Source of the DNA: Enoplolaimus lenunculus
Lineage: Eukaryota; Nematoda; Enoplea; Enoplida; Thoracostomopsidae
Length of the DNA stretch: 64,000 bases
Direction: 5' to 3'
NCBI GenBank assembly: GCA_030248215.1
Contig: JASANG010002724.1
Location: forward strand, 20,541 to 84,540
The notes beneath the pieces are model-generated. The model searched no databases. It saw only the letters and a list, made by a program, of their open reading frames with translations, and was not told the DNA's origin. Each line of letters starts with the position of its first letter. Position 1 is the first letter of the stretch. This document shows, one piece after another, positions 1 through 13,300 of this stretch. Made by a program: the position numbers and the translations under genes.

Positions 1-177
1 AGTTCAGGGGTCAACCGCCCGTTGAGAGTTGGGTAAAACGCGTTTTTGTATACTTTTTTCAATTTGTGACGCAAGAAGTCGTCGTAGGAATTTTTGTAAC
101 TCGTGTATTTTTGAATTATTCTAGCTACGTCTATACTAACGAAAAGCAAATTGTTCAACATATGCATGGATATAGGT

Positions 178-350
178 CGGGTCCGTAGTCAAGGGGGGAC
201 AGTGGTGGAGGCTGAGTCCCCCACCCACTGGAAAAATTTTGGGACCCCTAGAAAATTGTCAAGTTTGCTTGCAAGTCATTAAAACTCTTGAATGCCCCTC
301 GTGAAAAAATTTTTATCCTAACCTAGCAAGGTGAGCTGGCTACGGGCTTG
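178..350. mobile_element. hAT-type MITE, CCGTAGCC family, 8-bp TSD
   Basis: The element is 173 bp, with ends cgggtccgtag and ctacgggcttg in inverted orientation. It is flanked by a perfect 8-bp duplication ATATAGGT at 170-177 and 351-358. The interior has G/C-runs and a ttttgggaccccctagaaaattgt-like core that recurs at 44554-44713 and about 52168-52332. The 8-bp TSD fits the hAT superfamily. No coding capacity. Confidence 0.8.
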
Positions 351-491
351 ATATAGGTATATATTACGTATAGTAATCTATACGTTAGGTTAGTTTGTTG
401 TCCTGTGGAATTATATTTACAGGGAACGTTTTCATATATATAAATATGTAGTAGGTTCTCGTTTTATATTACGTTACGTACCAGCAGGGAT

Positions 492-630
492 GGGCGGTCT
501 CGGTCTCGGCAAGTCTCGGGATTTGATTGATTGGTCTCGGCAAGACTCTGGATTTGATTGGTCTCGGCAAGTCTCGGGATTTGATTGGTCTCGGCAAGTC
601 TCGGGATTTGATTGGTCTCGGTCTCGCTTT
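492..630. repeat. 27-bp tandem array, GGTCTCGG unit
   Basis: Four to five imperfect copies of a 27-bp unit (ggtctcggcaagtctcggg plus atttgatt). Flanking ctcggtctcgg motifs suggest it is the inside of another MITE. Confidence 0.7.
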
Positions 631-1363
631 TTGTTAGTCTCGGTGGTTTGAAAACCGAGACCAAAGAGTGAAAAAGAGATAAGCAATCACAAAAAAATTT
701 TCCTTAGATCGCAACTTTGAGCCGAAAGTATTTGCGCATTTCGCCTACCAACACAGACAGTGAACAATCGCGGTGCACCGCGACGTTATTATACAGCGAT
801 TCGAGAAACAGAATGACCCTTCAATTGAATGAAACGGCAATTCAGAGCAGATAAAATGATCAAAACTTTTGTTAAAAATCTTATTTTTACTTTCGGTAAC
901 GGTAAAAATTTGACCGAGACCGTGACCAATTGGACTGTGTGGTCTTCTCTTTGGCCGGCCCCCCCGGTGTTCCCCCGCTCGTCCACCCAGGACTAGAAGA
1001 GACGAGACACAACCTCGAGAATCAAAACAAAAAAAACAAACAAAAAGATGCAAAAACATTTCAAAATCAAACCATTTTTGGGCAAACGCGGGCTGACGGG
1101 AATAACGGAAAAGGCCCCAAAGTGCAAAATGAAGTGTACAACTAAAGCTTGCATAAGCCAAAACGACTGCAATTCGGTCACAGTTAAATAAAGTAATAGT
1201 GTACGTATATGCATACGGTATCACGACAATTCGTCGCCCAACAGCTTATTTTGTGGATATGTTGAAAAGTGGTCGTTTGGGTGTATGTATATATGCTTTA
1301 TTTTGTTGCTTTATTTTGTTGCTTTCTGTTGCTTTATTCAAATTTGTATTATTTTAATTTCAG

Positions 1364-4300
1364 AAAAATACCAAAGACGTTTGCGTTTGATCATTGTTTC
1401 TGGTCATTTGACACAAATGATGCCCATTTTGCAGGTAAGCTTATGCTTTTTTTTCGTTTATAATTTGTACTGAGTTTGTTGATGCGAATCAATTTTGTAA
1501 GTCGAGTTGTTGGTTATTATTGAAATTTTTTCAATTAATTATTTCAACTTTAGTCGAAAACATTATAATATTTTGATGTTACAGCCAGCTACATGCATGC
1601 GTTTTTTCTAAGCTATGGCATATCATTTAGAGCTAATCGCAACTACAGCTAAATTAGAACGACGGTGAAAATTTCGGGTTTTGGGTTTGTAGTGTACATA
1701 TTTAGGTTTTTAAGCTGACTAACGATGACGATTAATATTTCGTATGCCAACCCTAATCAATTTGTGTGTTTGTTTTCTTATTTTAATAATTACTTGGTAG
1801 ATGCAAGTGCGTTAATTAGAATTAATTTTTTTATTAATTTTACTGAAATAAAAACAACAACAAAACGATCAAAACAATGTTTTGTTCGTATCGAGTATTT
1901 GGTGATATTTAATTTTCTGATGAAGCTTTGACTTACAATAGTAGATATGTTTTTTTGCAGTTCTGAGCGTTCATACGTTTCTTTGATATTTATTTTAGAT
2001 CAAGAAACCGTATTTAGCGCTCTTGGAAGTGGAGTTTTGGAAAATGCATTCGCCGGTTACAACGCGTGTATTTTTGCATACGGTCAAACAGGTATGTAAC
2101 TGATCTGAGGTCACCACGCGACAGCAAGATTGATCGGGGCAGGGAACTGCGAGTTTATTAAATTAGAAAAACTAATATTTTGTGTGTTGGGATAATGCTA
2201 AAATTGTACTTGGCTTCTCGTTTGCTTCACTCGTGACGTTTCGTCGACTCTTCAAATATTGCATGTAGTTGTGTATTTTTCATCAGCACAACGTAATCGC
2301 GGATAATTTGTTGTTTTAGCTTAAATTTGTTATCTTCAAGTTGGTTTGTGAATGTTTATTAAATGAAACAGTTTTGATATGCTTGGTTACTTTAAACATT
2401 TAATTTATTCTGTTTGTATAGGTTCTGGCAAATCCTACACAATGATGGGCAGTTCAGATGACAACGGTATTATTCCGCGGCTGTGCGAAACTGTATTCAG
2501 TCAGGTATTGTGTTAAACTTCATTTTTTGCTTGGGTCATTGGTTTACTTGTTCATCACGTTTTATGTTTCTGTGACGTTGTCGCTTTTTAGACAGGAAGG
2601 CTTTACCGAAATTAGAGTCGATTTTAAATGGCGTCAGAAAACTCAGTTTTTTTGTAAAATGGGGACGTGCACGTCATATTTTTGAAAATTGAAAAACCAA
2701 AGTTGCGGTAGATGAATTGCTTGAATGCCACCGCTTATGTTGCTGGCTCAAAGACACGCGAAATTTCTTACCACGAGAATAATATTAATTGCATTAGTCA
2801 CGGGCAATTTTTAATTTCCAAAGTCTCGGTATCGATATCGTATCCGGGTCTGTATCCAGATATCGGTATCGATATTTTGTAGTATCGGTTCAACATTATT
2901 TTGAAGTGAAATTTTTTCGCTTCGCCGATTACTTTGTTAAGCAGTAACTGGGCATCGATGGCGTTTATGGGTCATCAGAGACCCGATTTGGAACGCGACT
3001 GCGATTCCAATAAACACTGCCCGTAGTGTAATTCTTGACGTTGGTTACTTCTTAGTCAACTAGCAACCGGGGATCGATGTGTCCTGTGGCTGTGTGAATT
3101 TAGAAACGCATGAACATTTGTTTGGGTTTTGGAATACGACGATTGTATGCGGTGTATATAATTTGCTGTAGTAATTTAGTATGTCGAGGTTGTAAGTATA
3201 TGAATGTTTTACTCGAACTAACTTTACATTTGAATGTTTTTTCAGATAAACGAGCAGTCAACGTCGAAGCTCGGCTTCAAAGTCGAAGTTTCGTACATGG
3301 AGATTTACAACGAAAAAGTTAGAGATCTTCTAAATCCAAAAACGTAAGATAATTTCGGTTGCGTTGCGGTCGAATTGAGGGTTCGGTTTGATGAATTTGT
3401 CGCATTAATTTGAGCATATGCCTCTGGTAACGCTCATATAAATTTTTGAATTGCTGGTGGAGAAAACCATTTTTTAACATTTTACATCTTGTTAAAGTTT
3501 GCAGATTTAATAAGTTTTGCGTTATTGGTCGAGTACACTAAACACAGGCGTTTGGCAATCAATACCAGATAATAATTAAATTGTTTTCATTGTTACAGAA
3601 CGAAGCATAATCTGAAAGTGAGAGAGCATAACATTCTTGGCCCATATGTCGACGGTCTGTCGCTGTTAGCTGTTTCTTCATACGAAGTAAGTTATTTTTT
3701 AAACACAAATTTAGTATATCGTGTGCTTTGCAGCGTAAACAACTTACTTATGAGGTATTAATGTTTGGCGTAAGCATTTTCCTTATGTTGCCGTAAATAA
3801 TTCTTGTTACATTTTTGTTCTGTGTATGAGTTTTTGTTCTGTGTTCATGAGTTTTGCCATGACTGTTCTTGTGTTTGCTCTATGAATATTTCACACAGTG
3901 GCAGTTTAAATTCAGGCTATTTTTAAGCTCGCTATCATGTTTACAGTAGCGTATTATTTTCAGTCTCATGTGACTGTCTAGAAAGACGCTTCAAGGCCAT
4001 AAATAAAATTATTTGCGATTGTAGAATTTACAAAAACTGTTTACTACGATTCTTTTTATTTTAGCAAATTAATTCACTTATGATGGAAGGCAATAAATCG
4101 CGTACCGTTGCAGCGACAAATATGAACTCAGAAAGTTCTCGGTCACATGCAGTGTTCAATGTTAAATTGACACAAACGTTGTACGATGCCGCGACTGGGG
4201 TTTGTTGCTTGCTTTAGTTTGTTGTTAAATGTTTTGAGGGCATGCAGTATTATTAGTTTGAAAGAGGTGTCGGATATCAGTCAGATTTACAAGCAATAAC

Positions 4301-7300
4301 TCTTCTATGTTCAAAATTTGCTATAAGACGTTTGAAAAATAAGATTGAAATCTAAAAAGTGTTTTTTTTTTTCGATGGGTGTTTCTTGCCTTTTGTCTAT
4401 AGCTTTTTAAAAACAATATGAGTTAGTTTGTCTGTTGTAAACATCGACATTCGTGTTTAGCTCGATGTATGTAGGAAGATTGAAGTAATATAGTGCGACT
4501 GTAAGAGCCGCTATAAGTGAACATGTTTGTAAAAACGCGTTTGAAATTTAAGAACGAAGTCTAAAAGGTTTGGGGGCAAGCGTTTTTTTAGTTTTTGGAC
4601 AATTTTTCGAAAGCCAATATGCGTTCATTTTTGTTTTTCGTAGTTCATCGATACGTATTGTTTTTGTTCAATCTGGTGTAAAACTCTGTTGTTTTATAGA
4701 CTGCCGGTGAAAAAGTGAGCAAAATGAGTCTGGTTGATCTGGCTGGATCGGAAAGAGCGCAGAAGACTGGTGCGGTTGGTGACCGTCTGAAAGAAGGATC
4801 GAATATAAACAAGTGAGATTATATTTTATGGCGAAATTTTGAGTTAATGCTGTTACACATTATTGCGAAAAAGTTGTAAAATTTTGGATTTCAGTTGTGC
4901 TAGTTGAACCGGAAATTTTTTCTACGAGCTTAATATTTTCATACTTTTTTTTGAATCTTATGCCGGGTCGTTTTATCAATATGTAGCAGGATGCCTGAAA
5001 TACAGCCGCTGATTGAAACTCGGGATCGCTCACAACGTTGAGATCGCGGTTGCGCACGCAGTTTCGCGGTTACACACGCGGTTAAAATTGCGGTTACAGC
5101 CGCGGTTAAAATTGTGGTTACAGACGCGGTTCAAACCGCGACTGCGCACGCAATTGAAATCGCGGTGTACACAATCACAGTTTCTGGGCACTTAATTCTG
5201 TCTGTGACTGAGCACTGAGCTAAATTTTTGCTAGAGTATTTAACAAATAATCAACTTTTGCTTTGCTGATGATAAAATGAAAATTTTTTATATGTATAGG
5301 TTATCTGTGTCAGTTACCTCAATGAAAACATTTCGTCTTGTACTTACAAGTTAAGGGGTTTGTTATTTGTTGCACCATTTTGGGTTTTAGATCTCTGACA
5401 ACGCTTGGAATTGTAATATCGGCCCTTGCGGACGCATCAAATGCAAAACCTGGAAAACAGAAGTTTATTCCGTACCGTGATTCTGTATTGACTTGGTTGC
5501 TGAAGGTAAACAGTGATTGGTCTGTTCATTGATATTTTCGTGATTTTGTTCGTTACAAAACCATGACACTTTATGTATCCTTCAATAAAAATTATCTCTT
5601 ATAGTTTAATTTAGGGTTAATGAATGTAATAAAGACACGACCCCCCTCTAAACAAAGGGAGGTTGGCAAAATACGCAACGCCCGGTGGTATATTTTGTAC
5701 CATGCGGACCCCTAAGAGTGGCACACTCTTGTGTTATGCACTCTTGATTGTATTTCAGTAATCATACTAAACCTTCAGTCCATTCTGTTCCGAATGTTTT
5801 TGTTGCTGCAAATATCTTAATCACTTTAGCAATTTTTCATTAACATCAAAAATTGCTTGATATTACGTAATGTTCTTTTTTTAGGATAATCTTGGTGGAA
5901 ATAGTAAAACTGTGATGGTCGCTACAATTTCACCGGCAGCTGATAATTACGAAGAGTCGTTGTCAACACTGCGTTACGCAGACAGAGCTAAACGTATTGT
6001 GCAACATGCAGTTGTTAACGAAGATCCAAACGCAAAAATAATACGAGAATTGCGTGAAGAAGTTGAAGAACTGCGCAAATTGTTGTTAAATAAACACGTA
6101 AGTTGGTATTAGCAAGAGTGGATGATGTGCATACTTTAACAAGAGTATGCAACTGGGTACATTCTGTGTAGAAAAGAATGTACCCGGCACGCGTTGCGTT
6201 TTTTTCAACCCCTACAACCGGTGCGAACCATGGCACTTTATCTATGCGGCGTCAAACATGCTCTCTTCATAGTTTAATTTAGGTGTATTTATGTGATAGC
6301 GACCCCCCTCTACACAAGGGGGTCGGCTAAAAACGCAACGCCCGGTGGTACATTTTGTACCATGCGGGACCCCAACAGTTACACACTGTTGTAGTAAGCA
6401 TTCTTGGCGTTAGTGATCGAGGTGTAATTTCATCTTTGTTTGGCAATGATTGTTTTTATATATCAAGATAAACTACATACATTTTTGTTGAACTTTATTA
6501 CCGCAAAATCTGTTGTTGTATATAATTCCATTTTGTGGCTATTTTAGCAAGAAGCTGATTTAACGGATCGGTTACGCGAAAGTGAACGGCTCATGGAGGA
6601 AATCAGTCGTTCGTGGGAAGATCGTTTAAAAGAAACAGAGCGCGTTCATCGGGTTAGTCACTCATTGACGTTTCATTGTTATTGTCTAAGAGAGCTCTTA
6701 ATTCGAACCTATTATGACCCTGGCGAATTCGATTTCGATCTTTGACGTAAAAATCTGTTATAATATTAAAGTATTGTTAAAAGATTTTCTTGACATGCCG
6801 ACTTGGCAAGTTAAATCATATGCAAGCAACTGAACGATGTAAAAAACGGAATCCGATTGCGAACGTTTATGTTTTCGAAGAATCTGAAGCCGAATCCGGA
6901 GTTTGGTTGCCGTTCAGAGACATGGCCGGATTGTCAACTTTTAGTTTGGGTTGGATTTCCACAAATTTGTAGTAGCGTTTCGAAGTTACGTTCTTTCTAA
7001 GCTTAGCTTTGACCGTACGTATAAATTTGTGGGCATTTCGGTTAAATAATAATATTCTATTGTATTAGAAATGCTTTAAGCCGTTTGTTTGGTTTAGGAA
7101 AGACAATTGGCACTCGAAAATATGGGAATATCTGTTCAGGCTTCTGGTATTAGTGTACAACAGGGAAAATTTTATCTGGTCAATCTGAACGCGGATCCGT
7201 CTATGAACGAGTTGCTTGTTTATTATTTGAAGGTTGGTCTTAAGAATACTAAAATTTGGTACAATTGTTAAAATGTCAACACCGAAGATTTTTTGGCTTC

Positions 7301-10300
7301 TGTATCCGGGACACTGATGCCGAAAGTTTTAGTGTTCCGTGCACTGAAACAAAGCTTCAGTGTCCTGGATACTAGTGTTTTTTGGATTCTTTATGCATAA
7401 AACTGAAGTTTTTTGGCTTGAATGTCGATCACACCACCCACTCAAATGTGACATTGTGTACGCATGATGGTGGTAGTTGCATGACGTATTGAATCGATTA
7501 TAGTTTGAAACGTATTAATTTTGTTGCATCTGCTCTTTTCAGAACAGGACACTGGTTGGAACTAAAAACGCTCCTAAGACGCAAGATATTCAGTTAAAAG
7601 GCCTCGGAATCAAACCGCAGCACGCAGTGCTTACGGTTGAAAACCAAAATCTGTATTTACAACCGTTAGAAGATGCTAAGTAAGACTTTAACGACATTTT
7701 TTGGTTGAGTGGCGTGCTGCAGTGGTATGCTGCATTCAAAAATTTAATATACAACGTTTAACATTCATATGCAAGTTTTCACAAGCGGACACTGAGGTAG
7801 TTTCACCTTCATTTGAAATTGGGGAAAATATATTGGCCTAATTTTGGTGTGGTTCCTTCTCATTACTGTGCAATACATTTACACACAGTCCGTAGACTTT
7901 TTGGCATGTGTGAAAGGCACGAGTGTTCGTTAGGTGTATTGAAGTGGGTATGTAAAATGTTTTCAACTATCAAGTTTTAATGTGCTGGTAACAATGGCTA
8001 AATTACCCAGAAAATATCTTCTTTACTTTGAAAGCCATACTGTATTGTCACCAAAATGTTAGGCGAATCATTTTTTCTGAATTTTTTAAATAGTCAGGTA
8101 TATGTAAGTACGATTGAAAAAAACTGAATCATATTCGCTTACCAATTTTGTAACGATATTTTGTTTATTTTAAACTATGTTTTTTCAGAAGTTGCATCAA
8201 CGGATCAATTGTGACGTCGAGGACTCAGTTGAAGCACGGTGACAGATTATTGTGGGGCAACAACCATTTCTTTCGTGTGAACTGCCCGGGTCAAGCAGGT
8301 ACAGAATATTAAGTTATTTTTGATTACTTTTTAAACTAACCTTTAAGTACATTAGACAGATTTTTGTTGTTTATTCTTAGCCGGTCATGTTCCAATCCCA
8401 GTTGTGGTATCGATGTTAGTTACGTTTTTAAATTTAACTGACAAGCGCCGATGCTAACAGGACTGTTTTTGAATGCTGTAAAATTGTACCTTTATTTTAG
8501 CACCGGCTAAGTCTGACACAGTTCTGGACTATGACCTGGCACGTGAAGAATTAATGATGCATGAAATGGGTGATAATCCAGTAGCCGGAGCTGTACAGGC
8601 GTTGGAGCAACAACACGAGCTTGATAAACAAGGTCAGTAGTCGGGGGCGCAGCGAGGATTTTAGAGATGTGGCAGGTTTTGGTACAACAATGTCGAAGAG
8701 GGTTTCCTGTGAAACAGTTATTGAAAAGTTCTTAATACTACTGGACAAAAATGACAGGTGGGGAGTTGACCTTTTACGCTGTCTGGCTCTGTCTTTGTCA
8801 GTAGTTTGTTTTCTATAACCACTGCGCTTAAATTTTCTAGTTTCTTATGCATGGAATTTAAAGAAAAATATTGTTATGCAGTTGAGTAATAAGAATACTT
8901 TGCTGCCGTTCCAGTTCCAGACGGTTTTTCAATTCCATTTCTGTTCAAATTGCTGCAATTTCAAAACCATGTTTGCATATGCAAAAAATCAGAATGCGTA
9001 ATTTTACTGAAGAATCAAACTTGTGACATTTTATTTTAGCAGCACTTGAAAAACAACGCGAAGCTTACGAACGGCACATTCATATTCTGCGCAGTCAAAT
9101 ATCACCGTGTACTCCGCTAAATCCATCGTACGCAACAGGCGACTGGGCGTATCAGTCTGGACTTGGGGGCGGGCCTCCTGGTGCAGCAACCCCTGGGTCT
9201 CGTGTAGGATCACTGGGTGGTGGCGCATTTCCTTCGTCGAAGGTGCAAACAAAATTTGTTCAATGGGCACAAGAACGGTAAGCAAACTAAACATATTTCA
9301 GTGCATATCTTCGGGTCCAGTGAAGGCGTTGCGATAAAAGCTGTGTAGTGGACCATTTTGTATCTAAACGCCCTAAGGTCTTTTTTTATGTTTATATATC
9401 TCATTGGTTTTGAACTGGAGCCGGGCTGAGGATGTTAGGGTCAATGAGTTAGCCTAGTGTTCGATAAGAGTTTTGAATCTGGTTGTTATTGGTAATACCA
9501 GAAAAAGGCTGTCTGGGAATGTAACACAGTGTATACTATATTAAAATTCATGGACGTCATGAAAATGAGGTTTTTGGAATGTAGTAAGCGAGTTATGTAA
9601 GTCAGTGCAGGACAAAAACTTTTGAAACTAATTGGCAGTAGAATTTAGTGATTTCAATCTTGATTTTGTTGCTGATGTTCACGTTTTTATTACAGGGAGG
9701 AACAATTTAAAAAAAGCATGGCGCGACTAAAGCAATCAATAATACATGCGAACCTTCTTGTACGCGAGGCAAATTTTATGTCTGCTGAAATGGGACGCCA
9801 GTCAACTTTTCACGTAACTTTGCAAATTCCAGCGAAAAATTTAACTCCAAGCAAAATTAAGGTGAGCATAATTATTTTGTGATAAGGACGGCCTATTTGT
9901 TATTTTAAATAGCAACTTTTACGTTTAATTATTGTTTTATTAGTAGTGTAGCCAACTATCCCTTCTCTTGTAAATGCCGCTTTATGATAAACGTTTTGCG
10001 TAATATACCTGCCAAAAATTTGCTGGTTTGGATTTCAGTATAACTGTATGAAACGAAACACTTTTGTTTTTGCTATAGCGAACTTTGTGCCAGTGAAAGA
10101 ATTTTTTTACTGTAAACGTATGAAGGCAATGGTGTAGGTGAGTATCTTCGAAAGTTAGGATATTTTAACTGAGAGGTCACGTGTGCTGATTTGCATTGAG
10201 CAATTATTTTGATTTTCTGTTGCAGTCCGGAGCGTTTGTGAGCGAGCCAGCAATTTTGGTGAAACGAAAACACAAAGGCAGTCAAGTGTGGTCGATGGAA

Positions 10301-13300
10301 AAGTTTGAAAATAAATTAATCGATATGAGAGATTTGTATGAAGAGTGGAAGGACACGCCTGAAAATGAAGTATGTTCTAATTCTCAAATCAGCTGTTGCA
10401 GCTTATACAAGTTTTATAATACTTTGCATTTTTATCTTTCGCAAGGGCGCGTCATATTCCGGGCTTCCATATTATAAGGTTCGATTGTGGTTTTGGCATG
10501 TTTTGTGAATTTCAGTTGGTTTTTGAAACCGTTTGTAAAAGCCCCTAATTTCATACAAAAACACGAGTTATTTAGTGCGTTCGTTATCATAAAATTAACT
10601 TCAAATTTTGTGGCTTTGGCGCTTCTATAATTTTCTTTCCTTTAGCATTCTTGTAAAGTAAATGCCTTATGTTTTTACTCTTGTTCGTTTCAGCGATTTG
10701 AACAACCAGACTGTGGACCACTTGATCCGTTCTACGAATCACAAGACAACCACAGTTTAATTGGCGTTGCAAATGTGTTCCTGGAAGTTCTATTTCACGA
10801 TGTCAAGCTAGATTACCATGTACCGATTATCAGTCAACAAGGCGAGGTCAGTTTATTTGTACATATAATTAAAGCTGGAACGAAAACAAAATCTATGCAA
10901 ATTTGTCTGTTAAAGTCGTGTTGTACAACATTTTTATCTGTTTGGTTAGAGAAAAATAGAGAAGCGTAGAACACATTATTGAAATGATATCAGAAATTGA
11001 GAAACTTTGTTGTCCGGATTGTTATCTTTAGGTGCTAAGTCATAGCGAAGGGTGGCTTTGGCGCCCCCCCCAGTGATTTCTGGATAAAAAGATTTAGCGA
11101 GAAAAATGAAGATATGTCTGTTTGACAGCACAATATTAAACGCTCGGCTCCCTCGAAATAATTGTGAGACTGTTAGTATTACCAAGAGTGGATGATCACT
11201 CTTTATTACAACAGTGTGCAACTGGGTACATTCTGTGTATGAAAGAATGTACCCGGCACGCGTTGCGTTTTTGGCCTACCCCCCTTGTTTATGGGGGGTC
11301 TGTATGCAGTATTATATCGTAAACAACATAGTTGACCCCCCTTAAATGAGGGGGTAGGTGTACTGAAGCATACTATTAATCTCTTGTTTAACCCCCCCCC
11401 CCCCTGATTGAGGGGGGTCGAACAAAAATGCAACGCGTGCTGGTACATTTAGTACCATGCACAGCCCAAGCAGTTGCACACTCTTCTGCAAGGTGGACAT
11501 CATCCAATCTTGGTATTACTAATAGAGTTGAATGATTACACAGGTCGCTGGTCGATTACACGTACAAATCTATCGCGTTGACCCCCAACCCGACGACAAA
11601 AACAAAGATTCAAGTGGGGCAGTTTCAACTTCGACTGCGGCACAACAACAGGACATGGCCGGAAAACTGACTAGCAGTACACCGTCGTCTGCCTCGGAAA
11701 CACAACTGAACAGCATAGAAGACAGCGTTTCTTCGCTCGGAAGTGATTCTATGACCGATAGTGGCTATGGGGGATCACAGCAGATTAAGTGTCGGGTAAG
11801 TCTTGCTCATCCCTGGATCTTTGGATATTATTTTTAGAGCAGGGGCGTAGCCTTGCTCATCCTTTGATCTTTGGAAATTATTTTTGGAGCAGGGGCGTAG
11901 CCTTGCTCATCCCTTGATCTTTGGAAATTATTTTTGGAGCAGGGGCGTAGCCTTGCTCATCCCTTGATCTTTGGAAATTATTTTTGGAGCAGGGGCGTAG
12001 CCTTGCTCATCCCTTTATCTTTGGAAATTATTTTTGAAGCAGGGGCGTAGCCAGGGGAGGTCAGAACTAAACCCGTCTTTCGGGATCGTTATCCAAGAAA
12101 TTTGCGATATTTTCAGATGGAAACGGATGAAAATTCTTCTTTCGAAATTTTTGCAGAACGTGACTCTCCTTTGCAGAATCCTGGCGGTAGCACCCATGCT
12201 TAAAAGTACATTATTTTTGCATTTGGGTTGATTCTTTTGTTCAATTCTGTTTGGAAAGCGCTTTATTAGTCATATTATTATGTTATCGGTATACATTACA
12301 CTACCGCGATCTGCAGTTACTGTATTCGGTTGCGCACGTTGATATTAAGGTTTGTATCAAAGAAGCAACGGGTTTGCCACCGGCGTTGTCAAATTTTGTG
12401 TTTTGTCAGTACGTGTTTTGGGGTCATCCGGAGCCAGAGGTTGTGCCGCCGAATTTCGATGGTACCCTGGTGGCACCTAGCGCCAACTGTGGACAAATAC
12501 AGTATAATTTCGATCATACTAAAGTGAGTGTTACAAGTAAAGCCTTTTTTGTTTATATTCGTAAGCGGCAACAGACACCTTGTTACATGTTTAATTATTG
12601 TGCAGATGACATTGTTTCATATTTTTACACAGTTTGTGTGTGTTTTTTGAGCTGGTGGTCTGATTTGTTCTAGCACATGAAGGTCGCAGAACTTTTTATC
12701 TCTTCACCTGGACCGAATTGATTGTTGAAAATAAATCATTGTGGTTACTATGAAATCTCGAATTAAGAAGAGTTGAGTGATGGCGCTGCATTATTTGATA
12801 TTTTCAGGATTTCGTAGTGACACGAAATGACGAATTTTTAGAGCATGTTCATGACGGCGCTCTCTCGATTGAAGTTTGGGGTCACAAATCAACCGGATTT
12901 GCATCAACAGATCGCACGTCGTGGGATGTTCAAAATTTGAATGCAATAAAATCAAGAACTTTACAAGAACGGTAAGAAGCTTGAAATGAAAATCTGTTTT
13001 AAAGTTTAATTTTCAGGCTGCAACCAAAATTTTATATGCTGGATATTGATTTAAAACAACCGTTTAATATTGATTTTTTACTTTTTTTCTGTGTGAAAAA
13101 CGTTGACTATATTATTGGAATTAATATGTTTGAGGATAGTCTTTTATAAATTCGTTGCTCGCTTGCTGTGTGGATATCTTTTTCTTGTCTGTACTGCGTT
13201 TTGTAAACTAGCTTTATTTATTTCGTTGTTTGTGCGCAAAAACAAAGTAAACATTTGTTATTAATTGTTGTTCGTAAATTTCTTTTGTTGTTTCCTGTTA

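Larger units (their letters stand above)
1..1363. other. 5' intron of the kinesin gene; no coding exon found
   Basis: No segment resembling the KIF13 N terminus (KVKVAVRVRP) is visible on the + strand, so this is read as intron, with the start codon outside the window. It contains a MITE at 178-350 and a 27-bp tandem array around 492-630. The rest is unremarkable AT-rich sequence. Confidence 0.6.
1364..6097 (+). other. KIF13 exons 1-9 (visible): motor domain
   Basis: Exons: 1364-1434, 1999-2091, 2422-2504, 3246-3343, 3599-3686, 4065-4199, 4700-4812, 5391-5505, 5885-6097. They encode the ATPase/microtubule-binding head. The P-loop GQTGSGKS is at visible residues 52-59 and is split by an intron between T and G. 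Switch I SSRSH is at 168-172 and switch II DLAGSE at 202-207. [11 protein letters not shown] followed by [19 protein letters not shown] marks the end of the head and the kinesin-3 neck. All catalytic motifs are intact, so an active motor is expected. The exon ending at 4199 uses a weak donor (gtttgt). Confidence 0.95.

Noticed and set aside
930-1145. Possible first kinesin exon (71-codon frame)
   Set aside because: No resemblance to the KIF13 N terminus and no usable donor in phase with the exon at 1364.
12317-12349. Alternative acceptor adding [11 protein letters not shown] to the kinesin
   Set aside because: In phase, but it has a poor polypyrimidine tract; the acceptor at 12349 gives the family-like [13 protein letters not shown].
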